From Sphingomonadales bacterium (lineage in GTDB: Bacteria; Pseudomonadota; Alphaproteobacteria; Sphingomonadales; Sphingomonadaceae): a stretch of DNA of 11,647 nt. Below, piece by piece: positions 1 to 6,233 of this stretch. Under the pieces are notes generated by a model that was not told the DNA's origin, did not search any database, and worked only from the letters and a program-made list of their open reading frames with translations. How positions within the stretch are numbered: position 1 is the first letter of the stretch; each line of letters starts with the position of its first letter. The stretch covers positions 1 through 11,647 of the forward strand of contig RDXA01000383.1 in assembly GCA_004292705.1 (NCBI GenBank), in the 5' to 3' direction. The position numbers and the translations under genes were made by a program.

Positions 1-2109
1 CTCGGAGACCAGCACCGCTGGCGGGATCTGCGCCAAAGCGCCGCTGGCCGGGAAGATCAACCGCGCCTTCCCCCGCGTCAGTGCCTTGACCTCCGCGGCG
101 AAGATCAGGCGATACAACTCGTGCGCCGCAGCCGCATCGAAGCCGTGTTCCTCGTCAGCGTCCGCACCTAGGCCTGTGCCGAGTCCCTCCTCCAGCGAGG
201 CGCGCAGGCGAGCGATGAGATCGCGTCCCCGATGCAGCGCGGTCGGAGTCGTGCCCCAGGCAAAGCCGTCAGCGGTCAGCGCAACGGTCAACACCCGGTC
301 GGCATAGACCAGTGGCAGAATATAGGCATCGCCATCACCCAGCAGTGCCTGGGCTGCGGGGATCGTGAGCGGGCGGGGGCGCAGGTATGCGGCATAATCA
401 GGATAGTCTCGCGCCAGCGCCTCCTCAGCGGCGCTGCGCGCGGCGCTTGCCGCCGCAAAGGCAGCGGCCGATCCCTTGCCATCGCTCGCCTTTTCACCCC
501 CTGCATCGGCGAGGCGCGCACGCGCTTCCTCTTCGGCCCGGCGCGCTTCGCGCACCTGTTCAAGCGCGCGTGACAATCCTTCGGCATCACCGGGATAGGA
601 CAGGCTCGCCGCGCTCAGCGCGAGGTCGCTGATCGTGGCAAGCTGGGCGCTGCGCCACGCCCGTTCGCGATTGCCGCCGAGCAGCGCAATCAGCACCGAA
701 TCCCGGAACAGCCCTTGCGCCTGCGCGGCAATGACAGCGCGATCCTGATCGCGGGCGTAAAGGTCGAGCAGGGCGTCTTCGTTGGCATCGATCACCGGCT
801 GCATCTGAAGTGCTGCCGCATCCGTCAGACCGGCGCGGGCCAGAATGACGGCGGCCTGCATCTCGCGGCCGCGCCGCGCAGGGTGGGTTGGCTCAAGCTT
901 GGTCTGATAGAGCGGCAGCCCGGCCCGGATCAGTGCCTGCGCCTCGGCATGGGCACCGGTCAGACTGAGCGCATCGGCAAGGCCGAAGCGCACCATCGCC
1001 TGGGTCAGATCATCAGGAGGGACATCGTCCAGCAGCGCTAATGCGCGGCGGTAGGTTGCCGTCGCTTCGCCCGCCCGGCCATCGCCCAGCAGCAATCCTC
1101 CGATCAGGGCCTGATGATAGGCGCGCTCCTTGGCGTCGGAATAGGCCTCATTCGCCTGCACCATCTGCGCGCTGGCGACGGCCTCGGCGGTGCGACCAAG
1201 CTGCGATAGCAGCATCGCATGGTTCTGGAAGATCGGCAGGAGGTTGGGATTGTCCTCGCCCCAGACCCGTACACCGGTAACGGCAACCTTGCCCCACAGC
1301 TCCGCTGCCTCGGCGATGCGCCCGCGATCCTGCGCGATGTTGGCGTTGAGGATCAGGACATAAAGCCAACCAATATGGCTCTCGTCCGGCAGCAGCGCGA
1401 TGGCGGCCTGCTCGGTCTCGCGTGCCAGCGACCGCGCCTGTTCGAGATCGAGCATCCGGGTATATTGCGCCAGCTGATACAGGAAGTTGACCATCACCGG
1501 ATCGTCGGCCGCGAAATCCTCGCGTGCCAGATTGAGCGCGCGGCGGTGTGCGGCGATCGATTTGGCCAGATCATCCTCGGCCGTGAAGTAATAGCGGGCA
1601 AGGTGATGCGCGGCGAAGGTGCGGGCATAGCAGGGTCGGCAGCTCGGCCCAGCGGCGATCGCTTCGAGCCGCGTGACATAATCGGCCCGCAGCGCCGGAT
1701 CGCTGACAAAGGCGACCAGCCCTTCGCCGATTGCCCCGGCGCGGGCATCGGGGTGTAGCGGGAGCGCCTCGTGCGCGAGGAACAGCTCGTAGGCGCCCTT
1801 GAAATCGACATTGCCAATTGTGGCGATGATGAGATCGGAAACCCGCGCGCCGCGCTCGGCCGGGGTGGCATCCGTGTCCAAGGCATCATAAGCGGCCCTT
1901 GCCGCGGCAAGCCGGGGGGCGGGATTATTGTAGATGTTGAAATAGCGCGCAGTTTGCGGGGCGGCGAGGGCCTGCACGGGCGCTGCCATCAGGCCGGACA
2001 GAAACAGGGTCCATGCCAGCCAAATCCGTAGGATGCGGCCCGTGCACTGCCACATGGACGCAGGTTCCCGCCGAGGCCCCCGCGCGCATGGTCTGCGGCT
2101 CACCTTCAT
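1..2109 (-). CDS. Secreted TPR-CHAT (caspase-like) protein, 3' end cut off by window edge
   Basis: The visible 703 codons start with a charged stretch and a hydrophobic segment ending in VQALA (about residues 28-49), a Sec signal peptide, so the protein should act in the periplasm or outside. After an N-terminal helical region with a CxxC pair (C157, C160) come TPR-like helical hairpins (about 180-500), a charged Ala/Glu/Arg coiled-coil (about 510-565), then from about 568 a CHAT domain: a strand pattern ending in FAWGTTPT, the HELYRLIF helix (663-670), and LIFPASGALAQIPPAVL (684-700), the usual 'vPdg.L..iPf..L' element. The catalytic His and Cys of CHAT peptidases would lie to the left of the window and cannot be checked. 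I chose ATG 2109 because a G-rich Shine-Dalgarno-like run precedes it; in-frame ATG 2055 gives a more ordinary signal peptide and is a real alternative. It is the last visible gene of the regulator-kinase-lipoprotein operon. CHAT family assignment is firm, substrate unknown. Confidence 0.85.
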   Translation of the reverse strand, partial: MKVSRRPCARGPRREPASMWQCTGRILRIWLAWTLFLSGLMAAPVQALAAPQTARYFNIYNNPAPRLAAARAAYDALDTDATPAERGARVSDLIIATIGNVDFKGAYELFLAHEALPLHPDARAGAIGEGLVAFVSDPALRADYVTRLEAIAAGPSCRPCYARTFAAHHLARYYFTAEDDLAKSIAAHRRALNLAREDFAADDPVMVNFLYQLAQYTRMLDLEQARSLARETEQAAIALLPDESHIGWLYVLILNANIAQDRGRIAEAAELWGKVAVTGVRVWGEDNPNLLPIFQNHAMLLSQLGRTAEAVASAQMVQANEAYSDAKERAYHQALIGGLLLGDGRAGEATATYRRALALLDDVPPDDLTQAMVRFGLADALSLTGAHAEAQALIRAGLPLYQTKLEPTHPARRGREMQAAVILARAGLTDAAALQMQPVIDANEDALLDLYARDQDRAVIAAQAQGLFRDSVLIALLGGNRERAWRSAQLATISDLALSAASLSYPGDAEGLSRALEQVREARRAEEEARARLADAGGEKASDGKGSAAAFAAASAARSAAEEALARDYPDYAAYLRPRPLTIPAAQALLGDGDAYILPLVYADRVLTVALTADGFAWGTTPTALHRGRDLIARLRASLEEGLGTGLGADADEEHGFDAAAAHELYRLIFAAEVKALTRGKARLIFPASGALAQIPPAVLVSE

Positions 2110-2149
2110 TATCACCCGTCCCCCCTCGTCCCGCGATCTTGCGGCAAGG

Positions 2150-2806
2150 TCAGTCGAAAACAATGTAAATCTGCGACGTCTCCTGCCCGGTATTGACGAT
2201 TTCGATGCGGTGCCGCTGGGTGTAGAGTGGCACCCAGCGGCATGTCGCCGGGTCGTTATTGACCGCACAGACCTGCCGGTTCGATTGGTCGAGCACCACC
2301 AGCCGCGGGGCGGGCCCCTGCGACACCCGCACCACGATCTGCGCCGCGCGCCCGCCGAGGAATGTCTGATTGAGCTCGGTCACTGCACCCGGAGCCAGTC
2401 TCGCTGAACGATAGGCCGGCCCCAAGGCCCGCCCGCGCATCGGCGGCAGATCGCCCGGCAGGCTGGCACGCCAGCGGGCAAGGGTTGCGGCATCGGCCTC
2501 GGTCTGCGGACTGGCCCCAAGGCGTTCCAGCCGCAGCGCCGCCTGCCCAAGCCCGGCGCCATCGCGCGCGCCATCTGCCTGTTCAGCCAGCACGAGCGCC
2601 TCGGCCACCCGCTCGGCCCGGTCGGCCTGACGGGCGGGCGGGCTGTCCGACATTGGTCGGCCCGGCATGGCCGCAGCCACCGGAACTGTCGCTTGCGACG
2701 CCGTTGCTGGTGGCGACGCTGCCGGGCCCGGCACGGCACAAGCGGTCATCAGCCCAGCCATAAAGAAGGCAGCTGATCCGATCCCGAAGCGGTCGGCGGG
2801 CTTCAT
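2150..2806 (-). CDS. Small lipoprotein with PPC-like beta-sandwich C-terminus
   Basis: The 218-residue product starts with a lipoprotein signal ending in GLMTAC (Cys23 the likely lipidated residue; Met at -3 makes the lipobox imperfect). Next come a Pro/Ala-rich linker (24-60), a helical stretch (about 60-115) and a strand-rich C-terminal domain (about 140-218). That domain has the pattern of pre-peptidase C-terminal (PPC)-like sandwiches: FLGGRAAQIVVRV, RLVVLDQSNRQVC, CRWVPLYTQRHRIEIVN and a final strand. Cys180 and Cys189 lie close enough for a disulfide. The ATG overlaps the kinase stop codon as ATGA, indicating translational coupling, and the CHAT gene starts 40 bases downstream. PPC domains usually sit at the end of secreted peptidases, so a separate copy beside a caspase-like gene suggests a partner or chaperone role; that is inference. 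The gene is well supported, the domain assignment moderately so. Confidence 0.78.
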   Translation of the reverse strand: MKPADRFGIGSAAFFMAGLMTACAVPGPAASPPATASQATVPVAAAMPGRPMSDSPPARQADRAERVAEALVLAEQADGARDGAGLGQAALRLERLGASPQTEADAATLARWRASLPGDLPPMRGRALGPAYRSARLAPGAVTELNQTFLGGRAAQIVVRVSQGPAPRLVVLDQSNRQVCAVNNDPATCRWVPLYTQRHRIEIVNTGQETSQIYIVFD

Positions 2807-4155
2807 GGCGCTGCCGCGATGCGGAACACAGCGCCTCCCGCCACGCCCTTGGTGGGCGCTTCCAGTGTCAGCGCCAGGCCATGACGTTCGGCAATGGCGC
2901 GGGCTAGAGACAGCCCCAGACCACTGCCCGATGCTGCCCCGTCCCGGCTGCGTCCGCGATAGAAACGTTCGAAAATCAGATCGCGGTCACGCGGGTCTAT
3001 GCCGGGTCCGTTATCGGCGATTACGAGCACTGGCCCCTGATCAAGTGTGACAGCGATGTGGCCGCCAGCGGGGACATATTTGAGGGCATTGTCGAGCATG
3101 TTCGTCACCAGCCTGCGCAGTTGTCGCTCGTCGCCGTCGATCATCACAGCGGGGGAAATCGCCCATTCGAGCTGCAATCCGGCCTCGTCCGCGCTGTCTG
3201 CGTAAAGCTCGCACAGGCCTGTCACCAGCGCGCTGAGATCGACCGGGGCGAGCCCGCTGCGGTCACCCCGGTCAGCCTTGCTCGCAGCGATGTCGAGCAG
3301 GGATTCGAGGGTCTGGACGATCCGCCGGATTTCCGCGCGCGCCTCGGCCAGCCGTTCCGCGATTGCCGCTTCGGGCTGCTGGGCAAGCGCCTTCACCAGC
3401 CGGTTGTCGAGATGCGACAAGGGCGTCCGGATTTCGTGGGCGAGCTGTTCGGAGGTGTCCTTGTAGGCTGCCATGAGATCATTCACCCGGGCCAGTGCGG
3501 CTGCACTATGCGCGGTCAGCTCGTCGATTTCGTCACCGTCGAACGTCCCTGCGGCAGCCAGCCCTTGCGCACCCTGCGGCTCGCGGAAGGCGAGATTGAT
3601 GCGCTCGATACGGCGCTGAAGCCCGAAAGCGGCAAACCGGCCGAGCAGCGCAACCAGCAGCACGAATACCGCGCCGCCTGCTGCAAAGACCATGGTGATG
3701 CCCGACAGCACCGGAGCTTCGATGTCGATCGTTCGCGCCGCCACCAGCCTGAGATCGGGGCCAAGCTGGACAGCCCGCGCAAAGCCGCGCGAATTGGCAC
3801 CGATGGTGATGATCCCGCTTTCGGACACGGTCGGATCGAGGGGTGGCCAGGTGGCAAGATCGCCAGCGATCATCCGTCCGCTGTCATCCGCAAGCAGGTA
3901 ATGCGGCGCGCTGCCTTCGATCGGGGTGAGCGCGATGCGATCAGCGATGCGTGCTTCGAGTTCGGCCTGGCCGCCGGTGGCATAGATGTCGGCAAGCCCG
4001 GCGAGATCGACATCGACTTCGGCCTGGGCGGCTTCGTGCAAGGTCGTGCTGACTGTCTCGTGGGTGAGCCACCACAGGCCCGCCAGCAGCGCCAGCGAGA
4101 GCAAGATCGCACCCGCCACCAGGCGCGAGAAAATGGAGCGGCGCGCCCCGATCAC
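2803..4155 (-). CDS. Sensor histidine kinase of a two-component system
   Basis: Inner-membrane sensor kinase of 450 residues. TM1 is about 13-31, followed by a periplasmic sensor region of about 120 residues (32-150) with no family I recognise, TM2 about 151-171, a HAMP-like linker (172-225) and a HisKA domain with AHEIRTPL, phospho-acceptor His240. The ATPase domain shows an N box (NMLDNALKYV, 352-361), a G1 box DNGPGI (381-386), an F box FERF (395-398) and a G2 box GSGLGLSLA (410-418), so it looks fully active. The GTG start at 4155 overlaps the regulator stop as GTGA; the open frame continues 92 codons upstream, but that part lies over the regulator gene and has shadow-like composition. 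The kinase stop overlaps the lipoprotein start as ATGA. It should phosphorylate the adjacent regulator. The input signal is not evident from sequence, and the coupled envelope genes make an envelope cue a reasonable guess. Confidence 0.96.
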   Translation of the reverse strand: MIGARRSIFSRLVAGAILLSLALLAGLWWLTHETVSTTLHEAAQAEVDVDLAGLADIYATGGQAELEARIADRIALTPIEGSAPHYLLADDSGRMIAGDLATWPPLDPTVSESGIITIGANSRGFARAVQLGPDLRLVAARTIDIEAPVLSGITMVFAAGGAVFVLLVALLGRFAAFGLQRRIERINLAFREPQGAQGLAAAGTFDGDEIDELTAHSAAALARVNDLMAAYKDTSEQLAHEIRTPLSHLDNRLVKALAQQPEAAIAERLAEARAEIRRIVQTLESLLDIAASKADRGDRSGLAPVDLSALVTGLCELYADSADEAGLQLEWAISPAVMIDGDERQLRRLVTNMLDNALKYVPAGGHIAVTLDQGPVLVIADNGPGIDPRDRDLIFERFYRGRSRDGAASGSGLGLSLARAIAERHGLALTLEAPTKGVAGGAVFRIAAAP

Positions 4156-4832
4156 GGTCGTCCGTCGAGCAGGCGGTATCCCGATCCCAGGACGGTCTCC
4201 AGCGCTGGCCGCTCGAACCCGTCCTCCAGCTTGCGCCGCAGTCGCCCGATATTGACGTCGACCACATTGGTCTGTGGGTCGAAGTCCATTTTCCACACGT
4301 GCCGCAGCAGCATCTCGCGGGTCACCACCTCGCCCGCGTTTTCCATGAAATAGCGGAACAGCTCGAACTCTTTGGGGCTGAGCGACAGGTGCCGGTTGTC
4401 GCGGAAGGCGGTGCGTGCCTTCAGGTGGCATTCGAATGCACCGTAAAGGATGACGGCCGAGTGTTCGCGCCCGCTTGATCGGCGATGCAGCGCGCGCAGC
4501 CGGGCGATCAGCTCCTCGGGCTCGAACGGCTTGGCGAGGTAATCGTCCGCTCCGGTATCGAGCCCGTCGGCCCGGTCACTGCTGCGGCCCAGCGCCGAAA
4601 GGATCAGGATCGGGGTGCCGATCCCGCCTTCGCGCAGCCGCCGGGTGATGGTTAGCCCGTCAAGATCGCCCAGCATCCGGTCAAGGATGATGACATCGAA
4701 ATGCTCCATGCCCGCGCGCAGAAGGGCGGCGCTGCCATTGTCTTCCCACACCAGCACATCGCCGCTGGCGCCGAGAATGTCCCCCACCGTTGCCGCCGAG
4801 CGCGGGTCATCCTCGACGTAGAGGATTCTCAT
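4152..4832 (-). CDS. OmpR/PhoB-family response regulator
   Basis: A 226-residue DNA-binding regulator of normal family length. The receiver domain (1-115) has the acidic pocket (E7, D8, D9), phospho-acceptor Asp51 in VIILDRMLG, Ser79 at the switch position and Lys101 in the AKPF motif. The winged-helix output domain (about 128-224) contains LSPKEFELFRYF, the recognition-helix region TNVVDVNIGRLRRKL and a C-terminal GSGYRL hairpin. I chose ATG 4832 (MRILYVEDD) because the receiver fold begins there; in-frame ATG 4847 is five codons upstream but has its purine-rich stretch directly against the start codon. The open frame reaches to 4985, overlapping the upstream gene, which is unlikely to be translated. 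The stop codon overlaps the kinase GTG, so the pair is coupled. Its targets may include the palindromic site at 5941-5956, an inference only, because OmpR-type regulators more often bind direct repeats. Confidence 0.97.
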   Translation of the reverse strand: MRILYVEDDPRSAATVGDILGASGDVLVWEDNGSAALLRAGMEHFDVIILDRMLGDLDGLTITRRLREGGIGTPILILSALGRSSDRADGLDTGADDYLAKPFEPEELIARLRALHRRSSGREHSAVILYGAFECHLKARTAFRDNRHLSLSPKEFELFRYFMENAGEVVTREMLLRHVWKMDFDPQTNVVDVNIGRLRRKLEDGFERPALETVLGSGYRLLDGRP

Positions 4833-4868
4833 GGGTGTTTTATCCATCCTTCGCGGTTGCACGATGAC

Positions 4869-4900
4869 GGCACCACCTCCCCCGTTGGCTTGGTGCCATC
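4869..4900 (-). promoter_or_regulatory. Stem-loop in the leader of the response-regulator gene
   Basis: On the minus strand GGCACCA (4897-4891) can pair with TGGTGCC (4875-4869), a perfect 7-bp stem around a 15-base loop. The loop carries a Shine-Dalgarno-like GGGGGAGG. The structure sits about 37 bases before the regulator ATG and no T-run follows, so it does not look like an intrinsic terminator. It may affect translation or mRNA stability, or may be chance in GC-rich DNA. Confidence 0.3.
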
Positions 4901-4957
4901 GACCGCGCCCGCGCGCAAGTGAGGGACACCAGCCGGGGGCAGAGTGCAGGCCGCTGC

Positions 4958-5869
4958 TCAGTTCAGACGTTCGATCGAAACCCAACCGATGGTGCCGAAA
5001 TTGTCCTTGGCCTCGATGAACAGGCCTTCGCGCTTGCCGGTCGGGGTGAGGGTGGTGCCAACCCGCAGGTTGCGCAGCACCTTGGCATCGGCTGCGGGCG
5101 CTTCCAGCATGTCGGTGGTCTCGGCTACGGTGGCGAGATCGGCGTCGTCGTCGTCGCCGCGACCGCCAGGCTTGGGCGCCGAGGCGATGGTGGCCTTCTC
5201 ATCCACCAGATCGTTGAAGGCCAGCACGAAGGCTTCGACCAGCATCTTGCCATCCTTGCTGCTGCCATACCCGGCCGCATTGGCCCCGGCATTCCAGACT
5301 CCGCCCCCGCCGAACGTCAGCGTGCTTTTCTTGACCACGCCCTGACCGGTGGCGACAGTCATGCCGTTGGCCGGGCTGAGCAGCTTGATCCCGGCGGCGA
5401 GTCGCTTCTTCTTGCCTCCGAGCCCGCCGAACATCCCCAGCACCGCGCCCGCACCCGGAACACCGCCCAGCAGCGAGCTGGCCGCGCCCGATCGCACCAG
5501 CCCTTCCATCGCAGCACCCTTGGCAAGCTCGATCGACTGATCGACCTCCTCGCTGTCACCGGCAACGACGTTCATCAGGAAGTCCGCTGCATCGCCGCTG
5601 GCCGGGTTGTGCGGGATGAAACAGCCGCCTTCGGTGGCCAGCGAGCTGATCAGCGCGCGCGGGCTGCCCAGCCCATATTTCGACCACCCCTGGGTATCGC
5701 CCTCAACCACCGCGATTGTGCCGAGGCTTTCGGTGCAGGTGGCAAGTTTGACTTCTTCATCATCCTTGTCCTTGGCAAGCGCCGGAACTGGTGCGGCAAT
5801 CACAGCGGCCGAGGCCAGCAGCGCCACAGCGACATTGCGCAGCGTCGTGCGCAGGAATGGTTTGCTCAT
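4958..5869 (-). CDS. Secreted protein with C-terminal SH3-like domain, possible CsgG-like core
   Basis: A 303-residue exported protein. The signal peptide (1-32) ends in PVPALA before KDKDDEE, a standard signal peptidase I site. The core (about 45-225) starts with CTESLGTIAVVEG and contains SPRALISSLATEGGCF, a Gly-rich hydrophobic segment (130-152) with GGKKKR after it, and a final LVEAFVLAFNDLVDE helix. This order of strand, helix and strand recalls the CsgG/HfaB curli-secretion family, but there is no lipobox and the match is by eye only. An acidic linker (236-245, five Asp in a row) leads to a bacterial SH3-like domain (about 250-303: VLRNLRVGTTL and IGWVSIERLN). Cys45 and Cys83 could form a disulfide. 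ATG 5869 is preceded by GGGGAG at a 7-base spacing, which decides it over upstream in-frame ATGs at 5875, 5884 and 5932. The regulator gene follows after 125 bases on the same strand. Function is not established. Confidence 0.82.
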   Translation of the reverse strand: MSKPFLRTTLRNVAVALLASAAVIAAPVPALAKDKDDEEVKLATCTESLGTIAVVEGDTQGWSKYGLGSPRALISSLATEGGCFIPHNPASGDAADFLMNVVAGDSEEVDQSIELAKGAAMEGLVRSGAASSLLGGVPGAGAVLGMFGGLGGKKKRLAAGIKLLSPANGMTVATGQGVVKKSTLTFGGGGVWNAGANAAGYGSSKDGKMLVEAFVLAFNDLVDEKATIASAPKPGGRGDDDDADLATVAETTDMLEAPAADAKVLRNLRVGTTLTPTGKREGLFIEAKDNFGTIGWVSIERLN

Positions 5870-5934
5870 CGTCATACTCCCCATGGCATTCGATGAAGCA
5901 AGCCTGCCGCATACCCCCTGCGGTCGCCACACAC

Positions 5935-5956
5935 ATGACCTGTCATCGCGATGACA
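5935..5956. promoter_or_regulatory. Perfect palindrome TGTCATCGCGATGACA plus adjacent half-site
   Basis: Bases 5941-5956 read identically on both strands. A third copy of the core half-site, ATGAC, sits at 5935-5939, giving ATGAC-CT-GTCAT-CGCG-ATGAC. The site lies 72-87 bases before the SH3-protein start, an operator-like position for a dimeric regulator of the leftward block. The cognate protein is not known to me. Confidence 0.5.
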
Positions 5957-6005
5957 AATGCTGTTAGGTGCGCGGGTCAGCGTGAATGAACGGAAACGCA
6001 GTCGG

Positions 6006-6079
6006 CAATGACCGGTTTGGCCCCATGCAGGGCTCGGCTGATCGATGAGGGATGCAGCAGGGCCGATAAACCGGCATTG
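6006..6079. repeat. Long imperfect inverted repeat (hairpin) in the intergenic region
   Basis: CAATG, CCGGTTT and GGCCC (6006-6023, one bulged A at 6011) pair in order with GGGCC, AAACCGG and CATTG (6060-6079, bulged GAT at 6065-6067). That gives 17 base pairs around a 36-base loop. There is no T-run on either side, so it is not an ordinary terminator. It could be a leader structure of the efflux mRNA, a small RNA, or a relic of a small repeat element. Confidence 0.5.
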
Positions 6080-6233
6080 TGTCGGTGCGCTGGCACTGAT
6101 AGCAACATTCTGTGTTCAGGAGGCTTTGCCGGGCTGACGGGTGCGGAATGATCTGCCCCGGCGGTGATATCGGCGGCCTAGGTTGCGAGGGGGCGGGCAC
6201 TGTGTCGCTTGAACAGTTGCAGGGCTGTCCTTG

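Larger units (their letters stand above)
5870..6233. other. Divergent intergenic regulatory region
   Basis: This is the only gene-free stretch over 300 bases in the window, and both gene blocks start from it, so promoters for both must lie here. It holds a perfect 16-bp palindrome (5941-5956) with an extra half-site (5935-5939), a long imperfect inverted repeat (6006-6079), and a shorter GCCGGG/CCCGGC inverted repeat (6128-6133 with 6157-6162). I find no convincing consensus -35/-10 pair on either strand. Short open frames here have no coding character. Confidence 0.7.

Noticed and set aside
86..2031. Several plus-strand open frames (up to 179 codons) across the left end
   Set aside because: All are antisense to the continuous CHAT-TPR frame, which has a signal peptide and recognisable domain motifs.
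3058..4353. 431-codon plus-strand open frame opposite the histidine kinase
   Set aside because: It lies antisense to a kinase with every catalytic motif intact and has no recognisable domain; long antisense frames are expected in GC-rich coding DNA.
4156..4431. 92-codon upstream extension of the kinase frame
   Set aside because: It runs wholly within the response-regulator gene and has shadow-like composition; the GTG at 4155 in a GTGA overlap is the natural start.
5953..5958. TTGTCA on the minus strand as a -35 box for the SH3-protein gene
   Set aside because: No acceptable -10 hexamer at 15-19 bases spacing, so I do not call a promoter there.
5964..6200. 78-codon minus-strand open frame in the intergenic hub
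   Set aside because: Pro/Ser/Arg-rich translation without a plausible ribosome-binding site, and it covers the inverted repeat; not coding in character.
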